Below are positions 7,735-16,629 of a stretch of 64,000 bases of DNA, piece after piece (position 1 is the stretch's first letter; every line of letters begins with the position of its first letter). This stretch comes from CAWDVB01 sp963824105 (GTDB lineage: Bacteria; Actinomycetota; Actinomycetes; Propionibacteriales; Nocardioidaceae). The translations under genes were made by a program, and so were the position numbers. The notes below the pieces were generated by a model that had not been told where the DNA came from, did not search any database, and saw nothing but the letters and a program-made list of their open reading frames with translations. The stretch is taken from positions 248,001 to 312,000 of the forward strand of contig CAWGNN010000009.1 in NCBI GenBank assembly GCA_963824105.1. Reading direction: 5' to 3'.

Positions 7735-8241
7735 TCAGTGCTCGTCTTGCCCCTCGTCCTCGGCCAGCCGGGCTCGCTCGAACGACGCCCGCACCTCGGC
7801 CTCGGCCTCCAGCCGGCCGACCCACTCGGCGCCCTCGACGGACTTGCCCGGCTCAAGGTCCTTGTAGACCTCGAAGAAGTGCTGGATCTCCAGCCGATCG
7901 AACTTGGGAACGTGCGAGATGTCGCGCAGGTGCTCCAACCGGGGATCGCTGGCCGGCACGCAGAGGACCTTGTCGTCACGCCCCTTCTCGTCGGTCATCC
8001 GGAACATGCCGATGGCGCGGCAGGTGATGAGGCATCCGGGGAAGGTCGGCTCCTCCAGCAGGACCAGGGCATCGAGTGGATCTCCGTCGAGGCCCAGGGT
8101 TTCCTCGATGTATCCGTAGTCCGCGGGATACTGGGTGGAGGTGAACAGCGTCCGGTCCAGCCGTATCCGGCCGGTCTTGTGATCCACTTCGTACTTGTTC
8201 CGTTGGCCCTTGGGGATCTCTACCAGGACGTCGAATTCCAC
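7735..8241 (-). CDS. ppa: Inorganic pyrophosphatase
   Basis: A 168-residue family I soluble pyrophosphatase that hydrolyses PPi to two phosphates and so drives biosynthetic reactions. It opens with VEFDVLVEIPKGQRNKYE and carries the metal-binding signature DGDPLDALVL; DYGYIEETL precedes it. The length matches bacterial enzymes. The GTG at 8241 is preferred, with GGAGG 6-10 nt upstream; longer frames run into the divergent gene. It is transcribed away from the D,D-carboxypeptidase gene across a 44-bp gap, an arrangement I recall from other actinomycetes. Confidence 0.93.
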   Translation of the reverse strand: MEFDVLVEIPKGQRNKYEVDHKTGRIRLDRTLFTSTQYPADYGYIEETLGLDGDPLDALVLLEEPTFPGCLITCRAIGMFRMTDEKGRDDKVLCVPASDPRLEHLRDISHVPKFDRLEIQHFFEVYKDLEPGKSVEGAEWVGRLEAEAEVRASFERARLAEDEGQDEH

Positions 8242-8285
8242 AGTTGCCTCCAGTCGCGTCGCGCCTGTGGGTAGTCTCCCGCACG

Positions 8286-9713
8286 ATGAGCCAAAGCGCC
8301 GAACCGGGGGCGACCGTGCCGCAAGGTGAGCCACGACGATCCGCATGGCGGCTCGTCCTCGTCAGCCTGATCTTGGCCGAGGCGCTCGCCATCGCGGCGG
8401 CGCTTGCTGTGGTCACCAGCTACCGGCCGGTCACCCCTTCGGCAGGCACCCTGCCCGTGCTCGAACGTGTGAAGGCGGGTGAAGGCCGTCCCCCGGGGCC
8501 GTCGCCGTCTCCTGCGCCGTCCTCTGTGCCCTCCCCCGGGCCTTCCTCTGGGGCCGTCGCTCAGTGTCTGGCGCCCTACATCTCCGACCCCGCACTCGGA
8601 CGCCGATTCGCGGCAGTCGTGGCCACCACGACCGGACGGTCGCTCTTCTCCATCGGGCCGGCCCGAGGAACTCCGGCATCCACGCTGAAGCCACTGACCA
8701 TGACCGCAGCGCTGTCGGCGATCGGGCCGGACCACCGGTTCGCGACCACGGTGGTGCTCCAAGGCAACCGGCTGACGCTCGTCGGGGGTGGTGATCCGCT
8801 GCTGGCCACCACCGCTTCTGACCGCATCGTCCAGGGAGCGGCCACGCTGGCGCAGCTGGCGGGTCAAGTGAAGACCGCGGTGGCCGGCCGGAGCGGAGCC
8901 ACGCTGAAGCTGGCGTTCGACGACAGTCTGTTCCCCGGCCCCCGAGTCTCCGCGGCCTGGGAGCCGACCTACATCCCGGAGAACGTGGTCAGCCCGATCT
9001 CGGCGCTCTGGGTCCAAGAGGGGCACGCCACCCTGACCTCCTACCAACGGGTCGCCGACCCGGCGCAGTCGGCGGCACGCGCCTTCCAGCGACTGTTGCG
9101 CCGCAGCGGTGTCGATGTGACCTGGAAGGGTCGAGCCCGCGCCGGCACCGGAGCGCAAGTCGTCGCCACGGTGCGCAGCCCTCCTCTCCGAGACATCGTC
9201 CGTCACGTGCTGGAGGTCAGTGACAACGAGGCCGCTGAGGTGCTCGCCCGTCAGGTCGCGGTGGCCTCCGGCCTACCCGGCTCCGCGGCGGCGGCCCCGA
9301 GGGCGGTGCTGTCGCAGCTGCGCTCGCTCGCAGTGCCGGTGGCCGGACTGCAGATCCAGGACGGAAGCGGCTTGAGCCGCCACGATCTGGTCCCGTTGGC
9401 CACCCTGAAGTCGGTGCTCGCCCTGGATGCGACGAGTCCGACGTTCCGGCCGGTCATCGCGGACCTCCCCGTCTCCCGGTTCAGCGGCACCCTTGCGTAC
9501 CGGTTCTCGAGCACGCCCGCCCCGGTAGCCGGCCTCGTGCACGCCAAGACAGGAACCCTGACCGGTGTGGACGCCTTGGCCGGATACGTCGTCGATGCTG
9601 ACGGGGTGCCGCTGATCTTCGTGGCGATGGCCGACCGGGTCACCGGCTACAGCGACCCTGCCCGGTCGGCCCTCGACCGGTTCGCTGCCGCCCTCGCCGG
9701 GTGCGGCGCATAG
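8286..9713 (+). CDS. dacB: D-alanyl-D-alanine carboxypeptidase/endopeptidase (PBP4 type)
   Basis: A 475-residue class C penicillin-binding protein. One membrane anchor (WRLVLVSLILAEALAIAAAL, in part) and a Pro/Ser linker precede the catalytic domain. The three active-site motifs are present: STLK with Ser132 and Lys135, SDN at 312-314 and KTG at 421-423. It should trim D-Ala or cleave crosslinks outside the membrane. TAGTCT lies 8 nt before the ATG, so the transcript may be leaderless. It faces ppa divergently and is followed 9 bp later by the DUF2342 metalloprotease gene. Confidence 0.9.
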   Translation: MSQSAEPGATVPQGEPRRSAWRLVLVSLILAEALAIAAALAVVTSYRPVTPSAGTLPVLERVKAGEGRPPGPSPSPAPSSVPSPGPSSGAVAQCLAPYISDPALGRRFAAVVATTTGRSLFSIGPARGTPASTLKPLTMTAALSAIGPDHRFATTVVLQGNRLTLVGGGDPLLATTASDRIVQGAATLAQLAGQVKTAVAGRSGATLKLAFDDSLFPGPRVSAAWEPTYIPENVVSPISALWVQEGHATLTSYQRVADPAQSAARAFQRLLRRSGVDVTWKGRARAGTGAQVVATVRSPPLRDIVRHVLEVSDNEAAEVLARQVAVASGLPGSAAAAPRAVLSQLRSLAVPVAGLQIQDGSGLSRHDLVPLATLKSVLALDATSPTFRPVIADLPVSRFSGTLAYRFSSTPAPVAGLVHAKTGTLTGVDALAGYVVDADGVPLIFVAMADRVTGYSDPARSALDRFAAALAGCGA

Positions 9714-9722
9714 TCTCTCCCC

Positions 9723-10781
9723 ATGACCGATCCCTCAACGCCGGTGTCGATGATCGACTGGGAGCTCGCCGCCCGGATCGGAGCCCAGGTGGCCGGACCG
9801 GGACCGGTGTTGACCCGCCGCGAGGCCGAGTCGGTCGTCGCGGAGCTCCGTGAGTCAGCCGAGAGGTCGACCCCCTTGGTCCGGGAGTTCACTGGTCTGA
9901 CCGCCGAGGAGCGGACCGCGCCCGTCCTCGTCGTGGACCGCCCGGGCTGGATCCAGGCGAACATCGATGCCTTCGGCAGGATCTTCGAGCCGATCACCGC
10001 GAAGCTGCAGGAGCGCTCGGGGCCTCCGTCCGCTCTCTCCCGGGCTGTCGGGTCCCGCGTCACCGGGGCCGAGATCGGAGGGGTCCTGGGCTTCCTCGGC
10101 TCCAAGGTGCTGGGGCAGTTCGACCCGTTCTCCGGGTCCGGGCGATTGCTGCTGGTCGCCCCGAACATCGTGGCCGTGGAGCAACAGATCGAAGCCTTCA
10201 GCTCGGACTTCCGGCTCTGGGTCTGCCTGCACGAGGAGACCCATCGTGTGCAGTTCACCGCGGTCCCGTGGATGCGTGACCACATGCTTGGCGTGATGAA
10301 CGAGCTCGTCGACACCGTGCAGGTGGACCCGAGCAAGCTCGCCGAGCTTGTCGGGGACGCCGTGCGAAATGCGGGTCAGATCTCGAAGGGAGGGGGCCAG
10401 TTCGGTCTCCTCGAGTTCTTCACCACGCCCGAGCAGCGACTTCTGATGGCCCGTGCCACCGCGCTGATGAGCCTGCTCGAGGGGCACGCGGACGTGGTGA
10501 TGGACGGGATCGGACCCGAGGTCATCCCGACGGTCGGATACATCCGGCGCCGGGTGAACCAACGCCGCAAGGGCCTCGGCTTCTTCGACCGACTGTTGCG
10601 ACGACTGCTGGGGCTCGAGGCGAAGATGGCCCAGTACCGCGACGGAGCGGCCTTCGTGAACGGCGTGGTCGCGCTGGAGGGCATGACGGGCTTCAACCAG
10701 GTCTGGGCGGCGCCGGACAACCTGCCCACCCCGGAGGAGATCGAGACGCCGCGGCGTTGGGTCGAGCGGGTCCTGGGCTGA
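9723..10781 (+). CDS. Zinc-dependent metalloprotease-like protein, DUF2342 family
   Basis: A 352-residue protein of the DUF2342 family, conserved in actinobacteria and labelled in databases as zinc-dependent metalloprotease or F420-biosynthesis-associated. HEETH (170-174) is the HExxH zinc motif, and LLEGHADVVMD near 253 supplies a likely third ligand. There is no signal peptide, so it is expected in the cytosol. Its role is not established. The gene sits between dacB and tilS; TAGTCT (9711-9716), whose TAG is also the dacB stop, lies 6 nt before the ATG and could drive a leaderless transcript. Its stop overlaps the tilS start (TGATG). Confidence 0.85.
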   Translation: MTDPSTPVSMIDWELAARIGAQVAGPGPVLTRREAESVVAELRESAERSTPLVREFTGLTAEERTAPVLVVDRPGWIQANIDAFGRIFEPITAKLQERSGPPSALSRAVGSRVTGAEIGGVLGFLGSKVLGQFDPFSGSGRLLLVAPNIVAVEQQIEAFSSDFRLWVCLHEETHRVQFTAVPWMRDHMLGVMNELVDTVQVDPSKLAELVGDAVRNAGQISKGGGQFGLLEFFTTPEQRLLMARATALMSLLEGHADVVMDGIGPEVIPTVGYIRRRVNQRRKGLGFFDRLLRRLLGLEAKMAQYRDGAAFVNGVVALEGMTGFNQVWAAPDNLPTPEEIETPRRWVERVLG

Positions 10782-11761
10782 TGGGGCCGGCGCCGGAGGT
10801 TGCCGCCGTGCGGCAGGCCGTCCGGGCGGCTCTGGCCGAGGTCCCCCTCGGCTGGGTGGCGGTGGGATGTTCCGGCGGTGCCGACTCGACCGCGCTGGTG
10901 GCTGCGACCATCTTCGAAGCCCGGCACACCGGTCATCAGGTTGTGGCAATCGTCGTCGACCACGGTCTGCAGGAGAGCTCGGCCGAGGTGGCCGAGCGCG
11001 TGGCCGACCGGGTCTCGACTCTGGGCGCCGATGACTGCCGGGTGGTCCGGGTCGAGGTGGGGGGTGAGGGTGGTCCGGAGGCCTCGGCCCGTCGAGCCCG
11101 CTATGCGGCGCTGTCCCAGCAGGCCGACGAGTACGGCGCCCAGGTGATTCTTCTCGGGCATACCCGCGACGACCAGGCCGAGTCGGTCCTGCTCGGGCTG
11201 GCACGGGGGTCGGGGACCCGCTCCCTCTCGGGGATGGCGCCGGTGGCCGGGCGATTCCTGCGGCCATTGCTGGATCTGGGGCGCGCCGCGACTCACGCTG
11301 CCTGCGAGGCCGAGGGACTCGCAGTCTGGGAGGACCCGCACAACGCCGACGACGCCTACACACGGTCCCGCATCCGGAACCACGTCATGCCGCTGCTGGA
11401 GGAGCATCTCGGTCCCGGCTTCGCCGAGGCGCTGGCTCGCACCGCGCGGCTGGCCCGCCAGGACGCGGACCTGCTCGACGCTCAGGCGGAATCGGCCCTC
11501 GTCGAGGTTTCAGTAGGGCCCGGGCGTCTGTCGGTGCCAGCGACCGTGGCACTGCCGTCAGCGCTCCGCAGCCGGGTTCTCCGCAAGGCCGTCCTCAATG
11601 CCGGAGCCAGGCCCACTGAGCTGGCCCTGGGCCATGTGGACGCCGTCGACGCCTTGCTGTCGGACTGGCACGGCCAGACCCGGGTGGATCTCCCCGGGAG
11701 GTTGACCGCACGCCGAGCAGGAGACGCCCTCATCGTGGAGCAGACGTCTGTGGCAGGCTGA
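10781..11761 (+). CDS. tilS: tRNA(Ile)-lysidine synthetase
   Basis: A 326-residue N-type ATP pyrophosphatase. The P-loop SGGADST starts at residue 31, and IVVDHGLQ plus LGHTRDDQAES are TilS landmarks. The enzyme converts C34 of the AUA-reading tRNA-Ile to lysidine so it decodes isoleucine. The protein is shorter than the E. coli form because it lacks much of the C-terminal extension, as is normal in actinobacteria. The ATG overlaps the previous stop by one base. It is followed 4 bp later by hpt; the tilS-hpt-ftsH order is widespread in bacteria. Confidence 0.92.
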   Translation: MGPAPEVAAVRQAVRAALAEVPLGWVAVGCSGGADSTALVAATIFEARHTGHQVVAIVVDHGLQESSAEVAERVADRVSTLGADDCRVVRVEVGGEGGPEASARRARYAALSQQADEYGAQVILLGHTRDDQAESVLLGLARGSGTRSLSGMAPVAGRFLRPLLDLGRAATHAACEAEGLAVWEDPHNADDAYTRSRIRNHVMPLLEEHLGPGFAEALARTARLARQDADLLDAQAESALVEVSVGPGRLSVPATVALPSALRSRVLRKAVLNAGARPTELALGHVDAVDALLSDWHGQTRVDLPGRLTARRAGDALIVEQTSVAG

Positions 11762-11765
11762 CGCC

Positions 11766-12317
11766 ATGGACGCGGCGGCAGTTGGCGACGACCTCGTTGA
11801 GGTCATCTACACCGATGAACAGATCCAAGCGCGCCTGGGCGAGATGGCTCGACAGATCGAGCTGGACTACGCCGGCAAGGACGTGCTTCTCGTCGGGGTG
11901 CTCAAGGGGGCCGTCATGGTGATGGCCGACCTGGCCCGGGCCTTCAATCGTCATGTGCAGATGGACTGGATGGCGATCTCGTCGTACGGCTCGGGGACCA
12001 AGTCCTCCGGCGTGGTGCGCATCCTCAAGGACCTGGACACCGACATCAACGGGCGTCATGTGCTGGTGGTCGAGGACATCATCGACACCGGCCTGACCCT
12101 CTCCTGGCTGGTGTCGAACTTGGGTTCGCGGGGACCGGCTTCGGTGCAGATCTGCACCCTGCTGCGCAAGCCGGATGCGCTCCAGATGAGCGTCGATGTC
12201 AAGTACGTCGGCTTCGACATTGCCGACGAGTTCGTGGTCGGCTACGGGTTGGACTACGACGAGCAGTATCGCAACCTGCGGTGCGTCGGAACCCTGGCGC
12301 CCAGCGTCTACTCCTGA
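11766..12317 (+). CDS. hpt: Hypoxanthine phosphoribosyltransferase
   Basis: A 183-residue type I phosphoribosyltransferase of purine salvage (hypoxanthine or guanine plus PRPP gives IMP or GMP). The PRPP-binding motif is VLVVEDIIDTGLT near residues 100-112, and GVLKGAVMVMADL and SSYGSGTKSSG are the usual flanking elements of bacterial Hpt. It lies 4 bp after tilS, so the two are probably co-transcribed. A separate -10-like TAGCCT for ftsH follows the stop. Confidence 0.94.
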   Translation: MDAAAVGDDLVEVIYTDEQIQARLGEMARQIELDYAGKDVLLVGVLKGAVMVMADLARAFNRHVQMDWMAISSYGSGTKSSGVVRILKDLDTDINGRHVLVVEDIIDTGLTLSWLVSNLGSRGPASVQICTLLRKPDALQMSVDVKYVGFDIADEFVVGYGLDYDEQYRNLRCVGTLAPSVYS

Positions 12318-12386
12318 CCGGACAGCAGGTTGGCGCGTCAGGTAGCCTCGGAGGTTCGACAGAGGCTTCGTCAGAGGCTTGAACGC

Positions 12387-12412
12387 GAGGAGGACGGGCC
12401 GCGGCCCGGATC
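12387..12412 (+). promoter_or_regulatory. ftsH translation-initiation region with SD separated from ATG by a palindrome
   Basis: A strong Shine-Dalgarno GAGGAGGA (12387-12394) lies about 19 nt from the ATG at 12413, too far for normal spacing. The palindrome GGGCCGCGGCCC (12396-12407) between them could fold and bring the two closer, or block initiation. Confidence 0.4.
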
Positions 12413-14368
12413 ATGAACATCAAGCGCATCATCCGCAGCCCGTGGCTGTGGATCGTCGTTGCGGTCATTGGCGTGCTGCTCGCGCTCCAGTACCTCGCGC
12501 CCAACGGCGGATACAAGCAGGTCGACACCTCGCAGGTCGCCAAGTACCTCGGCGACGGGAGCGTCAAGACGGTCACCTTCGTCGACGGGGACCAGCAAGT
12601 CAAAGCAACGCTCAAGAACGGCGACAAGGTCGTCGCCCAGTGGATCGTCGGCGGTCAGGCGGCTCTGCTCGACGCCGCGGACAAGGGCTTCACCAGCGGC
12701 TCCATCGAAAGCGTCAACGAAGTCAAGCCCTCGCCCAGCCTGCTCGGCTCCATCCTGGGGACCTTCATACCCTTCCTGCTGATCATGCTGCTCTTCCTGT
12801 TCCTGATGAATCAGGTGCAAGGCGGTGGCGGTCGGGTGATGCAGTTCGGCAAGTCGAAGGCGAAGCTGATCAGCAAGGACATGCCCAAGACGACGTTCAC
12901 CGACGTCGCCGGCTGCGAGGAGGCGATCGAGGAGCTCGGGGAGATCAAGGAGTTCCTGCAGGAGCCGGCCAAGTTCCAGGCCGTCGGAGCCAAGATCCCC
13001 AAGGGGGTGCTGCTCTACGGTCAGCCCGGTACCGGCAAGACCCTGCTCGCTCGCGCGGTCGCGGGTGAGGCGGGAGTCCCCTTCTACTCGATCAGCGGCT
13101 CGGACTTCGTCGAGATGTTCGTCGGTGTCGGTGCCTCCCGTGTGCGCGACCTCTTCGAACAGGCCAAGGAGAACGCTCCGGCGATCGTCTTCATCGACGA
13201 GATCGACGCGGTCGGCCGGCACCGCGGAGCCGGCATGGGCGGCGGGCACGACGAGCGTGAGCAGACCCTCAACCAGCTGCTCGTCGAGATGGACGGCTTC
13301 GACGTACGGGGCGGCGTCATCCTGATCGCGGCCACCAACCGCCCCGACATCCTCGACCCGGCGCTCCTGCGCCCCGGTCGCTTCGACCGGCAGATCCAGG
13401 TCGACGCCCCCGACCTCAACGGTCGGAAGAAGATCCTGGAAGTCCATGCCCGAGGCAAGCCGATGGGCACCGGAGTCGACCTCCTGTCGGTCGCCCGGCG
13501 GACGCCGGGCTTTACCGGCGCGGACCTGGCAAACGTGCTCAACGAGGCCGCGCTGCTGACCGCGCGTCAGAACCGCAAGCTGGTCGAGAACGACCAGCTC
13601 GACGAGGCCATCGACCGGGTCATCGCCGGCCCGCAGAAGCGGACGCGACTGATGAGCGAGAAGGAGAAGCTCATCACGGCCTATCACGAGGGTGGCCATG
13701 CGCTCGTCGCGGCCGCGCTTCCCGGGACCGACCCGGTGCACAAGGTGACGATCTTGCCCCGCGGCCGTGCCCTGGGCTACACGATGGTGCTGCCGGACGA
13801 GGACAAGTACTCCCAGACACGGTCGGAGATGCTCGACAAGCTCGCCTACATGATGGGCGGGCGGGCCGCAGAGGAGATGGTCTTCCACGACCCGACCACT
13901 GGCGCGGGCAACGACATCGAGAAGGCCACGTCGCTGGCTCGGGCGATGGTGACCCAGTACGGCATGACTGAGCGCCTGGGTGCGATCAAGCTGGGCGACG
14001 ACAACGCCGAGCCGTTCCTCGGCCGGGATCTGGGCCACACGCGCAACTACTCCGAGGACGTCGCGGCGATCGTCGACGAGGAGACCAAGACGTTGCTGGC
14101 CTCCGCCCACCAGGAGGCATTCGACATCCTCGTGGAGAACCGCGACGTGCTCGACGACCTGGTCACGGCTCTGCTCGAGAAGGAGACCCTCGACAAGGAA
14201 GAGGTGGCCCACGTCTTCGAGCCCCTGCGCCGACGCCCTGCGCGCCCGGCGTGGACCGGGTCTCCGGACAGGGTGCCTTCGGAGATCCCGCCCGTCCAGG
14301 TCCCTCAACGTGTCGAGGAGGCCAGTGCGGAGGTCGCCGCGGGAGAGGCTGCCGGGGCCACGTCGTGA
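12413..14368 (+). CDS. ftsH: ATP-dependent zinc metalloprotease FtsH
   Basis: A 651-residue membrane-anchored AAA+ protease that degrades damaged or short-lived membrane and cytosolic proteins. It has two N-terminal membrane segments (about 6-26 and 107-130) flanking a small external domain, Walker A GQPGTGKT at 203-210, Walker B IVFIDEIDAVG, the second region of homology ATNRPDILDPALLRPGR, and the zinc motif HEGGH at 425-429 (HEAGH is the more common form). The C-terminus is Pro/Glu/Ala-rich. The stop overlaps the GTG of folE. The leader has a TAGCCT -10-like element at 12343 and a duplicated CAGAGGCTT. Confidence 0.96.
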   Translation: MNIKRIIRSPWLWIVVAVIGVLLALQYLAPNGGYKQVDTSQVAKYLGDGSVKTVTFVDGDQQVKATLKNGDKVVAQWIVGGQAALLDAADKGFTSGSIESVNEVKPSPSLLGSILGTFIPFLLIMLLFLFLMNQVQGGGGRVMQFGKSKAKLISKDMPKTTFTDVAGCEEAIEELGEIKEFLQEPAKFQAVGAKIPKGVLLYGQPGTGKTLLARAVAGEAGVPFYSISGSDFVEMFVGVGASRVRDLFEQAKENAPAIVFIDEIDAVGRHRGAGMGGGHDEREQTLNQLLVEMDGFDVRGGVILIAATNRPDILDPALLRPGRFDRQIQVDAPDLNGRKKILEVHARGKPMGTGVDLLSVARRTPGFTGADLANVLNEAALLTARQNRKLVENDQLDEAIDRVIAGPQKRTRLMSEKEKLITAYHEGGHALVAAALPGTDPVHKVTILPRGRALGYTMVLPDEDKYSQTRSEMLDKLAYMMGGRAAEEMVFHDPTTGAGNDIEKATSLARAMVTQYGMTERLGAIKLGDDNAEPFLGRDLGHTRNYSEDVAAIVDEETKTLLASAHQEAFDILVENRDVLDDLVTALLEKETLDKEEVAHVFEPLRRRPARPAWTGSPDRVPSEIPPVQVPQRVEEASAEVAAGEAAGATS

Positions 14369-14979
14369 GCCTCGACCCCATCGGTGACGTCGCCTACGGC
14401 GAGCTGCCTGAGATCGACCTCGGTCGTGCTGAGGCGGCGGTCCGTGAGTTGCTGATCGCTATCGGCGAGGATCCCGAGCGCGACGGTCTGAAGGAGACCC
14501 CCGCGCGGGTGGCACGCTCGTACGCAGAGCTCTTCTCCGGGATGCGCAAGCAGCCCGAGGAGGTCCTGTCGACGACGTTCGACATCGGTCACCAGGAGTT
14601 GATCCTCATCCGGGACATCGAGCTGTGGTCGATGTGCGAGCACCACCTCGTCCCGTTCACCGGCGTCGCCCATGTGGGCTACATCCCGGGCAAGAGCGGT
14701 CAGATCACCGGCCTGTCCAAGCTGGCCCGGCTGGTGGATGTCTTCGCGCGACGGCCACAGGTCCAGGAGCGCCTCACCACGCAGATCGCTGACGCGCTGA
14801 TGACGATCGTGCAGGCCAGTGGAGCCATCGTCGTCGTCGAGGCCGAGCACCTTTGCATGACGATGCGAGGAGTCCGTAAACCTGGTTCGAAGACGATCAC
14901 CTCGGCGATCCGCGGCTCGATGCACTCAGCAGCCACGCGATCGGAGGCCATGAGCCTGATCATGCACGGGACCCACTGA
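14365..14979 (+). CDS. folE: GTP cyclohydrolase I
   Basis: A 204-residue FolE1 that converts GTP to dihydroneopterin triphosphate, the first step of folate synthesis. Zinc ligands are in MCEHHLVPF and EHLCMTMRGV, and the substrate-binding KPGSKTITSA follows. The GTG start overlaps the ftsH stop (GTGA), so translation is coupled to the protease gene. It leads a folate operon with folP, folB and folK; the NTF2-like gene between folP and folB is the only member without a known folate role. Confidence 0.95.
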   Translation: MSLDPIGDVAYGELPEIDLGRAEAAVRELLIAIGEDPERDGLKETPARVARSYAELFSGMRKQPEEVLSTTFDIGHQELILIRDIELWSMCEHHLVPFTGVAHVGYIPGKSGQITGLSKLARLVDVFARRPQVQERLTTQIADALMTIVQASGAIVVVEAEHLCMTMRGVRKPGSKTITSAIRGSMHSAATRSEAMSLIMHGTH

Positions 14980-14989
14980 GGCTCCTCCC

Positions 14990-15859
14990 GTGCACGCCAC
15001 CCCCGTCCGCACGCTCGCAGGTCTGCCCGACCCGGGCCGCACCCTCGTCATGGGGGTGCTCAACGTGACGCCGGACTCGTTCTCCGACGGAGGGCGGTAC
15101 CTCGACTCGAACGATGCCGTGCGGCATGGCCGGGAGATGACCGAGTCCGGTGCGGACCTCGTCGATGTCGGCGGCGAGTCCACCCGCCCCGGTGCCGACC
15201 GGCCGAGCATCGATCGGGAGCTTGAGCGCGTGATCCCCGTCATCGAGCAGCTGGCGGCGGCCGGCGTGGTCGTCTCGATCGACACGATGCGCGCGGAGGT
15301 CGCCCGACAGGCCGTCGGCGCGGGAGCGAGATTGGTCAACGACGTGAGCGGAGGTCTCGCGGACGCGACGATGCTGGCCACGATCGCCGATCTCGGAGTC
15401 CCCTGCGTGCTCATGCACTGGCGTGCGCACTCCGCGTCCATGGCCGACTTCGCCCGGTACGACGACGTGGTCACGGAGGTCATCGCAGAGCTCGGTGACC
15501 GGGTGGTGGCGGCGGAGCGGGCCGGGATCCAGCCGGGTCGGGTGGCCGTAGACCCCGGTATCGGGTTCGCCAAGAAGCCCGACCACAACTGGACCCTGAT
15601 GGCGAGCCTGGAGCGGTTGCACGAGCTGGGACGCCCCGTGGTGCTGGGAACCAGCCGCAAGCGCTTCCTCGGCGAGCTGCTTGGTGACGCCGAGGGCGGG
15701 CAGCGGCCCCCCGACCAGCGGGATGACGCGACGGCCGCGACGACCGTGCTCGCCGTAGCCGCCGGCATCTGGTGCGTGCGGGTCCACGACCCCCGGTCCA
15801 GCGCTGACGCGGTGCGCGTCGCCGCACGAGTCGCTGAAGAAGCCGCCGATGAGCGCTGA
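14990..15859 (+). CDS. folP: Dihydropteroate synthase
   Basis: A 289-residue TIM-barrel enzyme that joins p-aminobenzoate to dihydropterin pyrophosphate and is the target of sulfonamides. The two family signatures are visible: VMGVLNVTPDSFSDGG near the start and VDVGGESTRPGA about 40 residues later. LVNDVSGG, VDPGIGFAKK and GTSRKRFLG are the other pterin- and phosphate-binding loops. The GTG at 14990 follows folE by 10 bp. The end overlaps the next gene by 11 bp. Confidence 0.95.
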   Translation: MHATPVRTLAGLPDPGRTLVMGVLNVTPDSFSDGGRYLDSNDAVRHGREMTESGADLVDVGGESTRPGADRPSIDRELERVIPVIEQLAAAGVVVSIDTMRAEVARQAVGAGARLVNDVSGGLADATMLATIADLGVPCVLMHWRAHSASMADFARYDDVVTEVIAELGDRVVAAERAGIQPGRVAVDPGIGFAKKPDHNWTLMASLERLHELGRPVVLGTSRKRFLGELLGDAEGGQRPPDQRDDATAATTVLAVAAGIWCVRVHDPRSSADAVRVAARVAEEAADER

Positions 15860-16265
15860 GCAGCTGGTCCGGGAGGCCAACGACGCGTTCTACGCCGCAG
15901 TGGAGGCGGGGGACCTGGATGCCATGCGCTCGCTGTGGGTTCCCGGCGCCGGGACGCTGTGCGTCCATCCGGCTGCCTCTCCCATCCATGGCACCGACTC
16001 CATCGTGCGCTCGTGGGCGCTCATCATGGCGAACACCGCCTACATACAGTTCTTCCTCACCGACGTGCAGGTCAGCCTTCGTGGCGGGTGTGCGCTGGTC
16101 ACCTGCACCGAGAACATCCTGACCGGCGACGAGAGTCTCGGGATCGACCGCTTCGGAGGAGCCACCGGGGCGGCGGTCAATCTGTTCGTCCTCGCCCGAG
16201 ACCGATGGCTCTTGTGGTCGCATGTCGCGGTCCCGGTAGTGTCGAGGAATCATGACGGTCAGTGA
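15849..16265 (+). CDS. NTF2-like (SnoaL-type) protein in the folate operon
   Basis: A 138-residue small alpha+beta protein of the nuclear transport factor 2 superfamily: an N-terminal helix AEQLVREANDAFYAAVEAGD, partly quoted, with LDAMRSLW, then HPAASPIHGTDSIVRSW and beta strands ending in WLLWSHVAVPV. The fold is a cone used for ligand binding or small-molecule enzymes; no function is assigned. It overlaps folP by 11 bp and folB by 14 bp, so it is certainly co-translated with them. A pterin-related chaperone or phosphatase role is conceivable but unproven. Confidence 0.78.
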   Translation: MSAEQLVREANDAFYAAVEAGDLDAMRSLWVPGAGTLCVHPAASPIHGTDSIVRSWALIMANTAYIQFFLTDVQVSLRGGCALVTCTENILTGDESLGIDRFGGATGAAVNLFVLARDRWLLWSHVAVPVVSRNHDGQ

Positions 16266-16629
16266 CATGGGGGACCGAATTCGGCTCCGCGGGATCGAGG
16301 GCATCGGACGACACGGTGTCTTCGACTTCGAGCGTGAGAATGGCCAGCCCTTCCTTGTCGATCTCGACCTGATCGTCGACCTCGCTCCGGCGGGTTCCAC
16401 CGACGTCCTGGCGGACACCGTTGACTACGGAACGCTGGTTGACCGGGTCCTGGCAGAGATCGAAGGCGAGCCGCGCAACCTGATCGAGTCGCTGGCCGAG
16501 CGCATCGCAGGACTCTGTTTGGAGGACACCCGCGTTGAGCGGGCAGTCGTGACCGTCCACAAGCCGAAAGCACCCGTCGCCGGCAACGTCGCCGATGTCG
16601 CGGTGTCGATCGATCGGAGCCGTCCATGA
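16252..16629 (+). CDS. folB: Dihydroneopterin aldolase
   Basis: A 125-residue FolB that cleaves dihydroneopterin to 6-hydroxymethyl-dihydropterin and glycolaldehyde. It begins DRIRLRGIEGIGRHGVFDFE, which matches the GxxxxHGVFxxE pattern of the family, and VDYGTLVDRV and VTVHKPKAPV (with the catalytic lysine region) follow. It overlaps the NTF2-like gene upstream and folK downstream (ATGA). The length is normal for a monofunctional enzyme. Confidence 0.93.
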   Translation: MTVSDMGDRIRLRGIEGIGRHGVFDFERENGQPFLVDLDLIVDLAPAGSTDVLADTVDYGTLVDRVLAEIEGEPRNLIESLAERIAGLCLEDTRVERAVVTVHKPKAPVAGNVADVAVSIDRSRP

